From: an uncultured Bacteroidales bacterium
GTDB lineage: Bacteria > Bacteroidota > Bacteroidia > Bacteroidales > UBA3824
Assembly (NCBI GenBank): GCA_905234655.1
Contig: CAJOJG010000018.1
Span: forward strand, 1 to 48,856
Direction of reading: 5' to 3'
Length of the DNA stretch: 48,856 bases
Shown here: piece by piece, positions 1 through 7,854 of the stretch
How positions within the stretch are numbered: position 1 is the stretch's first letter
How the letters are laid out: each line of letters begins with the position of its first letter
Translations under genes and position numbers: made by a program
The notes under the pieces: generated by a model
What the model saw: only the letters and a program-made list of their open reading frames with translations
Database searches by the model: none
Told to the model about the DNA's origin: nothing

Positions 1-80
1 AAAGTGGACGAAGCTTTTGCAAGATGGGCTATACCTAATGGGCAATTACAAACCATATGCTCATTTAAAAGAAAATATTA

Positions 81-191
81 ATGTCGTTTACTATAATTGT
101 GCAACATATCGACGATGTTGGCATTCTTTATGCAACAAAGATTGAATATATAGACGGTAAATATTTTTTTGCAGATGTCAATATATTCTAA
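81..191 (+). pseudogene. 3' remnant of an unrecognised gene
   Basis: A 36-codon reading frame (MSFTIIVQHIDD...FFADVNIF) ends in TAA just before a strong terminator, so it is probably the tail of a gene entering from the left. A different frame is open from base 2 to 145 (GLYLMGNYKPYAHLKENINVV). The most economical reading is one coding sequence with a frameshift near base 100-120. Family not recognised. It could also be chance coding. Confidence 0.25.
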
Positions 192-195
192 TAAC

Positions 196-230
196 AAAAA
201 CCTACGGTTAAAGCGAAACCGTAGGTTTTT
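196..230. terminator. Strong bidirectional hairpin terminator
   Basis: Perfect 14-bp stem (196-209 with 217-230) and 7-nt loop. The stem begins with five A and ends with five T, so a U-tract is formed on either strand. It can end the gene entering from the left and the minus-strand chimeric gene stopping at 332 (ancestrally 296). Confidence 0.8.
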
Positions 231-331
231 ATCTTTCATAAACAGTGGAAATACAAGTCGTCAAGTGCGTCCTGTGGGATAGCCATGTCTTCCAATTACT
301 CCTCCGCCACCTTATAATCCACGATATTTTT

Positions 332-1189
332 TTATGTGCTTGAAAAATTTACGCCGATTTTGAATATCTTGCGGTTGTCCATTTTGAAACGACCGGCATA
401 GTTCTTTGCATCAATCTGATTAAGTGCAGTTTGGGCGTCCTGGTCAATTTTAAACTCAAACAAATAGACGTAAGTCTTGTTGATGAGGATTGCGTCGGCG
501 CGACCTTTTGAAAAGTGAGGTTCAGCAATGATATACTCACCTAAAATACTGAAAACCAAAAAGATTACATTTTGGAAATCACGTTCAACAAGTTTCACAC
601 TCTTGTCGTTGGCATACGGCAAAGTGCAGAATAATGCCTTTATTCGTTCAATTACACTTTCAATATCGCCGGCGCGGAAATCGCTTAGGAACTTAGAATA
701 TTTGAAACCATTTTCGCTATCTGGCGAACCATAAAATTCCCTCGCAAGCGATTTGAAAAAACTCATCTCAACCTCATAATTTGGAAAACCCAAAATATAA
801 AGTCGTTCATCTTCAACGAACTCTTTTATAGTGAGATAGCCTGTGTAATACAGCAACGGCACAATGTCGGTCTGCACTTCGTCGATGTTGTAAAACACTT
901 TGCCGTACAACAGTTCGTTCTTCATTGTGTTGTTGATCCGCTCCGCCTGGGCGTTGTCCTTCGGGTCGCCGGTTTCGGTCATGCTTATCATTATATTGTT
1001 GGAATTGAGCTTGTTGACATAATCCTTGCTGGCATATTGGCAGCCCCGGTCAGAGTGGTGGACAAGGTTGACAGCCTTGCCCGCTGTGCGTCCCAAGGCC
1101 ATGTCCAAAGCCCGCAGCGGATATTCCGTGTCGAGTGTCGGACCCACGCTCCAGCCGACGATTTCTTCGGTGTATGCGTCCAGTATCAA
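332..1189 (-). pseudogene. Chimeric ORF: IS3 transposase integrase core fused to DUF1703 PD-(D/E)XK nuclease tail
   Basis: Residues 1 to about 104 are the rve/DDE integrase core of an IS3-family transposase: LDAYTEEIVGW (D4), HHSDRGCQY (D47), and NAQAERINNTMKNE (E83), so all three acidic residues are present. From about residue 105 the protein becomes the distal part of an AAA-ATPase/DUF1703 protein (PLLYYTGYLTI, ILGFPNYEVE) with a PD-(D/E)XK nuclease core near the end (GRADAIL, FEFK). The ATPase half of the nuclease protein and the transposase N-terminus are both missing. The TAA at 332-334 is premature: the same frame continues KNIVDYKVAEE to a second TAA at 296-298, which restores a plausible C-terminus. 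Both parents look dead; expression of the hybrid is unproven. Confidence 0.7.
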
Positions 1190-1460
1190 CGACAGGTGGC
1201 AAAAGTGGTAGCCGTCCTGCGTTTTTTCTTTCGCATGGCGACGTTTTCCGGATTATTGTTGTTTTCGGCTACAAAGTTAGCAATCCATCTGTTAACTGTT
1301 GTATGTCCAACCGGCAAAATTTTTGCTATGCGGTCTTCGCCGTAGCCTTTCTCAAAGTGCAGCCGTATCACTTCTTCGTAATACTTCCGGCGTTTCTCGG
1401 TTTTGTCTTTATACATTGTGTGACTCTCGTTTTTGAGTCAACTTTTTTCAGGGGAAGACA
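875..1460 (-). mobile_element. Internally deleted IS3-family insertion sequence remnant
   Basis: The outer end is recognisable at 1441-1460 (minus strand begins TGTCTTCCCCTGAAAAAAGT), followed inward by the inverted repeat TGACTC...GAGTCA at 1421-1440, then the orfA start at 1416. Only the beginning of orfA and the integrase core of orfB remain. The opposite end is lost at the fusion to nuclease sequence near 875, so no second terminal repeat or target duplication could be identified. Immobile on its own. Confidence 0.65.
1186..1416 (-). pseudogene. IS3-family OrfA (helix-turn-helix) remnant, truncated by internal deletion
   Basis: MYKDKTEKRRKYYEEVIRLHF...YGEDRIAKILPVGHTTVNRWI is the N-terminal HTH of an IS3 OrfA. 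After residue about 64 (MRKKK) the frame reads RRTATTFATCR. That stretch is the out-of-frame version of the orfB segment DGYHFCHLSLILDAYTEE, so a deletion has joined orfA directly to the middle of orfB. It overlaps the chimeric ORF by 4 bp. The missing stretch would have carried the rest of OrfA, the programmed frameshift site and the N-terminal part of OrfB. Confidence 0.7.
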
Positions 1461-1508
1461 CCGGCAATAATAACCAATTCCTCGAATAGAGATTTCCCCC
1501 ACCCACAT

Positions 1509-1548
1509 CAAACCCACCACGATGCGCCCTTGCACCGTGGTGGGTTTG
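1509..1548. terminator. Hairpin between IS remnant and purF-like gene
   Basis: 13-bp perfect stem CAAACCCACCACG (1509-1521) with 1536-1548 and a 14-nt loop. The T-rich stretch lies on the plus-strand side (TTTGTTTTATATAT), so it best terminates plus-strand transcription. It may also protect the 3' end of the minus-strand purF-like transcript, which stops at 1565. Confidence 0.55.
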
Positions 1549-1564
1549 TTTTATATATGTACTT

Positions 1565-3118
1565 TTACCTATACCCCCAGCTACTGCCGTCGAAACAGTG
1601 CGTGCAGAGTTTGCATTTGGGCAGGCCGATGGCTTCCACGAGGTCGTCGAGTTTTTGGAATTTGAGGGTCGTCAGGCCGAGGTCCTTGCGCATCTCATCC
1701 ACCATCGCCTTGTACTCGTCGGTGTTGGGGGCGGCGTAGGGGGCGAGGTCCATCGATTCGAGTTCCTTGACGCAGGCGGTGCGGAGCGGATCTTTGGCGA
1801 TGTTGGTCTCGGAGATGCCCTCGCGCTCGCGAACCTTGGGCGCGATGAGGCGCATGATGGCGCGGAGCGTGGCGAGTTCAGTGCTGGAGCGCGACCGGCT
1901 AAAATTGAGGAACTCGCACGGAAATACCAGCGGAGGACAGGCGATGCGCATGTGGACGTCCTTGATGCCGCAATCCACGAGATCCTTCACGTTGTCGCGG
2001 AGTTGGGTGCCGCGCACGATGCTGTCGTCGAGGAAAACGCCCGACTTGCCGTTGATGATGTCCTTGTTGGGGATGAGCTTCATCTTGGCCACGAGCCTGC
2101 GCTGCGCCTGGTCCTGCGGCATGAAACTGCGCGGCCACGTGGGCGTGTACTTCACGTATGGGCGCATGTACGGGCGGTGGCGCGTGTTGGAATAGCCGAG
2201 CGCGTGGCCTACGCCGCTGTCGGGGATGCCCGCCACAAAGTCGATGTCGTCGTGCTGCGGCGCGCCGGGCTTGTGCGCCTCGGCATCCGCCATGTCGGAC
2301 TTGGCGAGCATTTCGCCGCATTTGTAACGCACTGTGTCAACGTTGATTCCGTCGTCATATACCGATGGAGGGTAGCCGTAATACACCCACAGGAACGAGC
2401 AAACCTGGCTCTGCGGCAGCGGCTCGCCGAGTGTCTGCCAGCCGTCCTTGGTTACCGACACTATCTCGCCCGGGCCGAGGATGTGCTCGAGTTTGTAGCC
2501 GAGATTGAGGAACGACGTCGATTCCGACGCGGCGCAATATGCCGTCGTGCCGTCCTCAAAGGTCTTTTTGCCGATTACGATTGGCGTGCGGCCGAGCTTG
2601 TCGCGTCCGGCGATTATCTGGTCGTTGTAGAGCACGAGCATCGAGCACGAGCCGAGCACCTTGTCCTGCACGAGCCTGATGCCTTCCACGAAATCCTTGC
2701 CCTCGTGGATCATCAGCGCAATCACCTCGGTCTGGTTGAAATTGCCGTCGCTCTGTTCCGAAAACGAGAGCATGCGTTCCTTCATGAGCTCGTCGGCGAG
2801 CGCATCTATGTTGTTGATTTTTGCGACGGTGGCCACGGCGTAGGTGCCGATGCTGTTGCGCCTGAGGATGGGCTGCGCGTCGGTGTCGGAGATGCAGCCG
2901 ATGCCCGAAAGTCCATGGTAGCCAAGCACTTCGTCACCAAATTTGGTACGGAAATAACTGTTTTCAAGGTTGTGGATGTCCCGGTAGTAGGTGCCGGAGG
3001 CATTGTTGAAGATGGCAAGGCCGCCGCGCTTGGTGCCTAAATGCGAATGGTAGTCGGTGCCGTAAAACACCTCGTTTACACAGTCCTTATGGGAGACCAC
3101 GCCAAAAAATCCGCTCAT
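1565..3118 (-). CDS. purF: Amidophosphoribosyltransferase-like protein (PurF family) lacking the N-terminal glutaminase Cys
   Basis: 517 aa. The N-terminal half is a class II glutamine amidotransferase fold and the C-terminal half a type I phosphoribosyltransferase with the PRPP loop LDDSIVRGT (364-371). C394, C401 and the C-terminal CKLCTHC cluster (C502, C505, C508) resemble the Fe-S ligands of Bacillus-type PurF. PurF normally makes 5-phosphoribosylamine from PRPP and glutamine and needs a processed N-terminal Cys. Here the start reads MSGFFG, so the nucleophile position is Ser, which argues against normal glutamine hydrolysis. From memory, Bacteroidales carry a paralogue of this kind (M-x-GFFG) beside a canonical PurF; that was not checked. 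Family assignment is firm; the reaction is uncertain. A single gene on its own promoter, divergent from recN. Confidence 0.82.
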   Translation of the reverse strand: MSGFFGVVSHKDCVNEVFYGTDYHSHLGTKRGGLAIFNNASGTYYRDIHNLENSYFRTKFGDEVLGYHGLSGIGCISDTDAQPILRRNSIGTYAVATVAKINNIDALADELMKERMLSFSEQSDGNFNQTEVIALMIHEGKDFVEGIRLVQDKVLGSCSMLVLYNDQIIAGRDKLGRTPIVIGKKTFEDGTTAYCAASESTSFLNLGYKLEHILGPGEIVSVTKDGWQTLGEPLPQSQVCSFLWVYYGYPPSVYDDGINVDTVRYKCGEMLAKSDMADAEAHKPGAPQHDDIDFVAGIPDSGVGHALGYSNTRHRPYMRPYVKYTPTWPRSFMPQDQAQRRLVAKMKLIPNKDIINGKSGVFLDDSIVRGTQLRDNVKDLVDCGIKDVHMRIACPPLVFPCEFLNFSRSRSSTELATLRAIMRLIAPKVREREGISETNIAKDPLRTACVKELESMDLAPYAAPNTDEYKAMVDEMRKDLGLTTLKFQKLDDLVEAIGLPKCKLCTHCFDGSSWGYR

Positions 3119-3160
3119 TTATGTTGTGATTGAAATTGGTGTTTGTATTGATTTTCGTCG

Positions 3161-3191
3161 CAAAATTAACAAAAGGCGGCGTTTATCCAAA
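3161..3191 (-). promoter_or_regulatory. Bacteroidetes promoter for the purF-like gene
   Basis: On the minus strand, TTTG (3188-3191) is followed after 19 nt by TAATTTTG (3161-3168). This matches the sigma-ABfr -33/-7 pattern, about 45 nt upstream of the ATG at 3118. Confidence 0.6.
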
Positions 3192-3247
3192 AGATTTCAT
3201 TTTAATTTTTTGTATAATTTTTACGGTGTCGTTTGCAAAAATTTGTT

Positions 3248-3255
3248 TAACTTTG
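3248..3255 (+). promoter_or_regulatory. -7 box for recN
   Basis: TAACTTTG fits TAnnTTTG and lies 24 nt before the recN ATG. No TTTG is seen at the ideal -33 distance. Confidence 0.5.
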
Positions 3256-3279
3256 CAGCCGTTAATTAATTAGGAAAAA

Positions 3280-4941
3280 ATGCTTTTGAGGCTCAAAATA
3301 TCCAACTACGCATTGATTTCGGAGACGGAAATCGAGTTTGGCGGCGGTCTGACGGTCATCACAGGCGAGACCGGCGCGGGCAAGTCGATTCTGATGGGCG
3401 CGTTGTCGCTGATATTGGGTGCGCGTGCCGACGTTTCCGTCATCAAACAGGGCGAGAAGAAGACCGTCGTGGAGGCGGAGTTCGACGTCAGCGCATACAA
3501 TCTTAGGAGTTTTTTTGACGACAACGACCTCGACTACGCCGACCGCACCGAGATCCGCCGCGAAATCCTCGACAGCGGCAAGTCCCGCGCCTTCGTCAAC
3601 GACACGCCGGTCAACCTCGCGACGCTCAAGGAACTCGGGCAGCGTCTCACCGACATCCACTCGCAGCACCAGACATTAGAGATTGGTTACGAGGATTTTC
3701 AGATGGGGCTTATCGACGCATACGCCAAAAATGGGAAGCAACTCGCTGAATATGAAGAAGTTTTCCATAAGTGGCAACAGGCGAAGTCGCGGCTCGATTC
3801 TCTTTTGAAGCGAGCCAAAGAAATGGCAAAAGAGGCTGAATATCTGCATTTTAGGTTTGACGAACTCGACAAGGCCAGACTTCGCGAGGGCGAGCAACAG
3901 GAATTGGAATCGGAACTCGACATCCTCACCCACAACGAGGACATCAAGATGGCGATTTCCAGCACCTGCGACCAGTTGACGCGGGCGGAGGACGGCACGG
4001 TGTTGCAGAAGTTGAAATCCTCGATTACCGAACTTCGCAAAATATCCGGCTACTATCCAAAGGCCGCCGAACTTGCCGACCGCATGGACAGCGCGTACAT
4101 CGAGCTCAACGACATCAGCCGCGAGATTGCCAACATCGACGAAAACACCGAATATTCGCCCGAACGGTTGGAAATCGTCAACGAAAGGCTCGGCACGATA
4201 TACCAGTTGCAAAAGAAATTTGGTGCCGCCACCACCGACGAGCTCATCGCGATGCACAAGGATTTGGCGCAGAAACTTTCGCTCGTTGACAACGTTGACG
4301 GACAGACCGACGACCTCAAAAAGGAAGTCGCCGCCCTCGAAGCCGACCTTCGCGAAAAGTCCGGCATGATAGGCAAAGGCCGTCGCGACGCGGTCCCGAA
4401 ATTGAAGAAAGAGATATTTGGACTTTTGGAATCGCTGGGCATCAAGGATTCGCAGTTTGACGTTGAATTTAATGAAACCCCTGATTTCAAGCCCAACGGC
4501 AGCGACAGCGTGAGGTTCATGTTCAGCGCGAACAAGAACGTCCCGATGGGCGAACTTTCCAAGACGGCTTCCGGCGGCGAACTTTCGCGGCTGATGCTCT
4601 CGCTCAAATACATCCTCTCGCGCTCGTCCAAGTTGCCGACGATAATCTTCGACGAAATCGACACCGGCATTTCGGGCGACATTGCGGGCAAGATGGGCAC
4701 GATGTTCCGCCGGATGTCGGAGCACATGCAGGTAATCTGCATCACGCACCTTCCGCAGGTAGCGGCGTGCGGCGACCACCACCTCAAAGTCTATAAGCAC
4801 GAGGCCGACGGCGCAATCCGTTCCGACATCAAGCCCCTCGCCCTTGACGACCGCATCCGCGAAATCGCTTCGATGCTCAGCGGCGAAAAAATCACCGACG
4901 CGGCACTGCAAAACGCACGGGAATTAATGCATAATTCATAA
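3280..4941 (+). CDS. recN: DNA repair protein RecN
   Basis: 553 aa SMC-like ATPase of recombinational double-strand break repair in the cytoplasm. Walker A GETGAGKS is at 29-36. A long charged coiled-coil region fills about 150-370. The C-terminal half has the ABC signature SGGELSRLMLSLK and Walker B IIFDEIDTGISGDIAGKMG, then the THLPQVAACGDHH segment. Length fits the family. The extreme C-terminus (MHNS) is encoded by the edge of the intergenic repeat that starts near 4930, so the natural end has probably been rewritten by repeat insertion. smpB follows 189 nt downstream across that repeat. Confidence 0.95.
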   Translation: MLLRLKISNYALISETEIEFGGGLTVITGETGAGKSILMGALSLILGARADVSVIKQGEKKTVVEAEFDVSAYNLRSFFDDNDLDYADRTEIRREILDSGKSRAFVNDTPVNLATLKELGQRLTDIHSQHQTLEIGYEDFQMGLIDAYAKNGKQLAEYEEVFHKWQQAKSRLDSLLKRAKEMAKEAEYLHFRFDELDKARLREGEQQELESELDILTHNEDIKMAISSTCDQLTRAEDGTVLQKLKSSITELRKISGYYPKAAELADRMDSAYIELNDISREIANIDENTEYSPERLEIVNERLGTIYQLQKKFGAATTDELIAMHKDLAQKLSLVDNVDGQTDDLKKEVAALEADLREKSGMIGKGRRDAVPKLKKEIFGLLESLGIKDSQFDVEFNETPDFKPNGSDSVRFMFSANKNVPMGELSKTASGGELSRLMLSLKYILSRSSKLPTIIFDEIDTGISGDIAGKMGTMFRRMSEHMQVICITHLPQVAACGDHHLKVYKHEADGAIRSDIKPLALDDRIREIASMLSGEKITDAALQNARELMHNS

Positions 4942-5124
4942 TGCATAATTCATAATTGGGCGTCCGCATGACGCGAGGAATTTGAAAATTAAAAATTGAA
5001 AATTGAAAATTAGAAATTGAAAATTAATATTAATTAAAATCTGCATTATTCTATTGTAGAGACGTTTCATGAAACGCCTCTACCAACGCCGGATGGCAAT
5101 TATGCATTATGAATTGTGAATTGA
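4930..5124. repeat. MITE-like intergenic element between recN and smpB
   Basis: The outer ends are imperfect inverted copies of a CATAATTCATAATGCATAATTC-type sequence (about 4930-4958 and 5098-5124). Inside are AAAATTGAAAATT-type tandem units (4981-5030) and a 28-nt near-palindrome (5056-5083). Non-coding apart from the last RecN codons. The layout suggests a small non-autonomous element, but no transposase partner or target duplication was identified. Confidence 0.45.
5056..5083. repeat. 28-bp palindrome, copy 1
   Basis: Begins GTAGAGACGTTTCATGAAAC and is self-complementary except for one base (C at 5077). A perfect copy lies at 11826-11853, also intergenic. Confidence 0.7.
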
Positions 5125-5130
5125 ACAAAA

Positions 5131-5580
5131 ATGGCTGAACAAATCAACATAAAAAACAAGAAGGCGACGTTCCAATACGAGATTCTTGAAAAATTCACCG
5201 CCGGAATCCAACTTCTCGGCACCGAAATCAAATCAATCCGCGACGGCAAGGCATCGCTCGTGGATTCGTTTTGCATGTTTGAAAAAGGCGAACTCTACGT
5301 CCGCATGTACATCGGCGTGTATTCCCACGGCGGCTACGTCAACCACGACCCGCGCCGCGAGCGCAAACTCTTGCTCACCGCCAAAGAACTTCGCAAACTC
5401 GAAAAGAAGGTCCAGGACGTTGGCCTCACCATCGTCCCCCTGCGCATGTTCATCAACAACCGTGGCTACGCAAAACTCGAAATCGCCCTCGTCCGCGGCA
5501 AAAAACTCGCCGACAAGCGCCAGTCGATCAAGGAGCGTGAATCCGCAAGGGAAATCGACCGCGCGATGAAAAGGTATTAA
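5131..5580 (+). CDS. smpB: SsrA-binding protein SmpB
   Basis: 149 aa, full length. Binds tmRNA and delivers it to stalled ribosomes (trans-translation). Typical segments: [14 protein letters not shown] at the N-terminus, [23 protein letters not shown], the [11 protein letters not shown] block, and the basic tail [20 protein letters not shown] that reaches the decoding centre. Start ATG at 5131. The Nudix gene follows within 30 nt, so the two are probably co-transcribed. No ssrA gene was seen in the window. Confidence 0.96.
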   Translation: MAEQINIKNKKATFQYEILEKFTAGIQLLGTEIKSIRDGKASLVDSFCMFEKGELYVRMYIGVYSHGGYVNHDPRRERKLLLTAKELRKLEKKVQDVGLTIVPLRMFINNRGYAKLEIALVRGKKLADKRQSIKERESAREIDRAMKRY

Positions 5581-5607
5581 AAAATAGTGTTAACTTCATA
5601 TTCAACA

Positions 5608-6177
5608 ATGCAACCACCTGCTACCGACAAGGATCCAATGGCATGGGAAGTCCTGGATTCCGAATATCTGTACCGCCGCCCGTGGCTCACCGCCCGCCGC
5701 GACCATGTCAAACTCCCAACTGGCGTGGAAATCAAGGAGTTTTACGTCCTCGAGTACCCCGAATTTTGTAACGTAATAGCCATCACAAAAGACGGCAAAT
5801 ACATTCTTGAACGCCAATACCGCCACGCCCAAAAACTCACTGCATACGAGATTCCGGCGGGCTGCGTCGAACAAGGCGAAGACCCGATGGACGCCGCAAA
5901 ACGCGAACTTTACGAGGAGACCGGCTATGCTGGCGGCGAGTGGTCGCTGCTGATGACCATAAGCCCAAACGCCGGAGCTTGCACGAACAACAGCTTTACA
6001 TTCGTCGCAAAGGGCGTGGAGCGTGTGTCGTCCCAACATTTGGAAAAGACCGAGGACATCAAAATCTACCTCATGGACGAGGACGAGGTCATCAGGATGC
6101 TCAAAAACGACGAGTTCCACCAGGCGATGATGGCGGCTCCGCTGTGGAAATATATTGCCACAGAGGGTAAACTATAA
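5608..6177 (+). CDS. Nudix hydrolase, ADP-ribose pyrophosphatase-like
   Basis: Nudix box GCVEQGEDPMDAAKRELYEETGY matches Gx5Ex7REUxEExGU. The surrounding pattern (ERQYRHAQKLTAYEIPAG before the box, SPNAGACTNNSFTFVAKGVE after) is that of ADP-ribose/nucleoside-diphosphate-sugar hydrolases; the exact substrate cannot be read. The frame is open from a GTG at 5587, but ATG at 5608 (MQPPATDKD) is the more usual start for this phylum, and ATG at 5638 (MAWEVLDSEYL) is also possible. It sits between smpB and nudC on the same strand with short gaps, suggesting one transcript. Confidence 0.85.
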   Translation: MQPPATDKDPMAWEVLDSEYLYRRPWLTARRDHVKLPTGVEIKEFYVLEYPEFCNVIAITKDGKYILERQYRHAQKLTAYEIPAGCVEQGEDPMDAAKRELYEETGYAGGEWSLLMTISPNAGACTNNSFTFVAKGVERVSSQHLEKTEDIKIYLMDEDEVIRMLKNDEFHQAMMAAPLWKYIATEGKL

Positions 6178-6188
6178 TGTGAAAAATA

Positions 6189-6947
6189 ATGGAAGTTTTC
6201 ATAAACAACTATATTTTCCAAGGCAAAGATGTCGCAGTGCACACTGACGGTCAGCCAGTTACGAGCAGCGACATGGCGACTGTCCACGCCAAATATCCCG
6301 ACGCAGATTTTTACACTGAACGCGCCAATGAGTTAAGTGTCATCGGATTAGGGAAAGACGACACATTGTCCGAAGGATTGGAATGGGCGACGGTGCGCAG
6401 TAAGTTCGCGACCATGGACGACTCCCACGTCTTCAACATGGCGCGCGCAAAGGCACTGCTCGAATGGCGGCGCAACACGCGGTTCTGTGGACGGTGCGGC
6501 TCAAAACTTATTGAAAGCAAGGCATTTACAGCAATGGAATGTCCCGAATGTGCCAACCAAATTTTCCCGAGGATTAATCCTTGCGTGATAATGTTAGTCA
6601 AAAAAGGAAACAAAATTCTGCTCGCCAGACACGCACAGCGCAACCAGGACATCTACACGTGCCTTGCGGGCTTTGTGGAGGCCGGGGAGACAATCGAGCA
6701 GGCCGTCCACCGCGAAATCATGGAGGAGACCGGCATTAAGGTCAAGAACGTGAAATACTTCGGCAGCCAAAGCTGGCCATTCCCGGCTCAACTGATGTTT
6801 GGTTTCACAGCAGAATATGACAGCGGCGAAATAAAGCTACAGCCTGACGAAATCGCCGACGCAGCATGGTTTGACAGAGGCAACCACCCGGCGACGCCAC
6901 CCGAAGGCTCGATTGCTTATAAACTGATAAATTCAGTTGAAAGTTGA
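6189..6947 (+). CDS. nudC: NAD(+)/NADH pyrophosphatase NudC
   Basis: 252 aa. N-terminal domain, then a four-Cys zinc ribbon (CGRCG...CPEC), then the Nudix box GFVEAGETIEQAVHREIMEETGI. The NudC signature after the box appears as SQSWPFPAQLM (classical SQPWPFPxS). The family hydrolyses NAD(H) to NMN(H) and AMP and can remove NAD caps from RNA. Starts 11 nt after the previous Nudix gene. Two different Nudix enzymes in tandem suggest a nucleotide-housekeeping unit. Confidence 0.92.
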   Translation: MEVFINNYIFQGKDVAVHTDGQPVTSSDMATVHAKYPDADFYTERANELSVIGLGKDDTLSEGLEWATVRSKFATMDDSHVFNMARAKALLEWRRNTRFCGRCGSKLIESKAFTAMECPECANQIFPRINPCVIMLVKKGNKILLARHAQRNQDIYTCLAGFVEAGETIEQAVHREIMEETGIKVKNVKYFGSQSWPFPAQLMFGFTAEYDSGEIKLQPDEIADAAWFDRGNHPATPPEGSIAYKLINSVES

Positions 6948-6990
6948 AAAGTGAAAAGTGAAAATTGAAAGTTGAGAGTCGAAAATTTAT
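6945..6990 (+). repeat. AT-rich GAAAA(G/T)T tandem units before the MFS pseudogene
   Basis: Short units of the form GTTGAAAAGTGAAAAGTGAAA fill the gap from the nudC stop to the next ATG. Similar tracts occur at 4981-5030, 7791-7852 and 40444-40503. Confidence 0.5.
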
Positions 6991-6994
6991 AAAA

Positions 6995-7777
6995 ATGAAA
7001 AAAGGGTTGGTAGCCCTCGCCTTGGGCACATTTGGACTTGGCATTTCGGAATTTGTGATGATGGGCATACTGCCTTATATCGCCACAGACTTCCACGTAG
7101 GGATTGCCGAAGCAGGCCACCTGATTTCGGCGTATGCGCTTGGAGTTTGCGTAGGCGCACCGGCAGTGGCACTGTTCGCGCGCACATGGAAACTGCGCAA
7201 CATCCTCTACCTCCTGATGGGCATATATTTGCTGTCGGCATTGATGATGGCGATGTGTCCCGCGCCCGACGGCGAATCCAAGTGGCAGTTCACGATTGCA
7301 TTGATATTCAGATTCTTACAAGGAACGCCACACGGCGCGTTCTTCGGTGTCGGAAGCATGGTCGGCGGCAACTTCCTCGGCGGCAAACTGTCCGACAAAT
7401 TCGGTCCCGGGCATACCGGGCGCGGGATTTTGATTGTGCTGGTCGTGTCGCTCGTGATGACTTTCCTGACCGCACACATCGCCTGGTGCGCAATCCCACT
7501 GATGATGGTCAACACAGCGTGACTGTTCGCAGTCTCATCGCCACAACAGCTTCTCTTTGTGAGACATAGCAAGGGCGGCGAACTCATGGGCGGCGCAATG
7601 GTGCAGATTGCATTCAACTTTGGCAATGCCGTCGGCGCATGGCTCGGCGGACTTCCAATCGTCGAATCCAATCCCGAAACTTACCACACCCCAGCCCTCA
7701 TCGGCGCATGTGCCGTAAGCCTCGGCGTGGTATGCTACGTGCTATTTTGCAGGAAATACGAGAGGAGAGAGGAATGA
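6995..7777 (+). pseudogene. Broken MFS transporter (AraJ/PbuE-like DHA1 family)
   Basis: Frame starts MKKGLVALALGTFGLGISEF, typical of 12-helix inner-membrane drug/sugar exporters of about 390 residues. Two lesions are visible. First, the sequence jumps from the first-half motif (GTPHGAFFGVGS) straight into a second-half motif (VGGNFLGGKLSDKF), removing about 130-140 codons. Second, a TGA at 7520-7522 interrupts the frame, which then continues LFAVSSPQQ...LMGGAMVQIAFNFGNAVGAWLGG to the normal-looking end at 7777. In related proteins a Gly stands at this position (recalled), so a GGA to TGA change is likely. The translated piece (176 aa) cannot form a complete transporter. Confidence 0.85.
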
Positions 7778-7790
7778 GGAGAGAGGAATG

Positions 7791-7852
7791 AGGAATCAAA
7801 AATCGAAAATCAAAAAATCAAAAATCAACAAATCAAAAATCAATAAATCAAC
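7791..7852 (+). repeat. AATCAAAAATC tandem units before the flavodoxin-like gene
   Basis: Degenerate 7-10 nt units (AATCAAAAATCAACAAATC) occupy the whole gap, ending 2 nt before the ATG at 7855. Same style as 40444-40503 on the opposite sense. Confidence 0.55.
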
Positions 7853-7854
7853 AA

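Noticed and set aside
1598..3040. 480-codon open frame on the plus strand over the purF-like gene
   Set aside because: Antisense shadow of a gene with clear PurF motifs; its own protein is Val/Ala/Glu/Arg-rich without recognisable motifs.
3676..4911. 411-codon minus-strand frame across recN
   Set aside because: Antisense shadow of recN.
7520..7522. UGA read as glycine (recoding)
   Set aside because: TGA acts as the normal stop in nudC, argH and nrnA here, and the MFS gene carries a second lesion, so a nonsense mutation is simpler.
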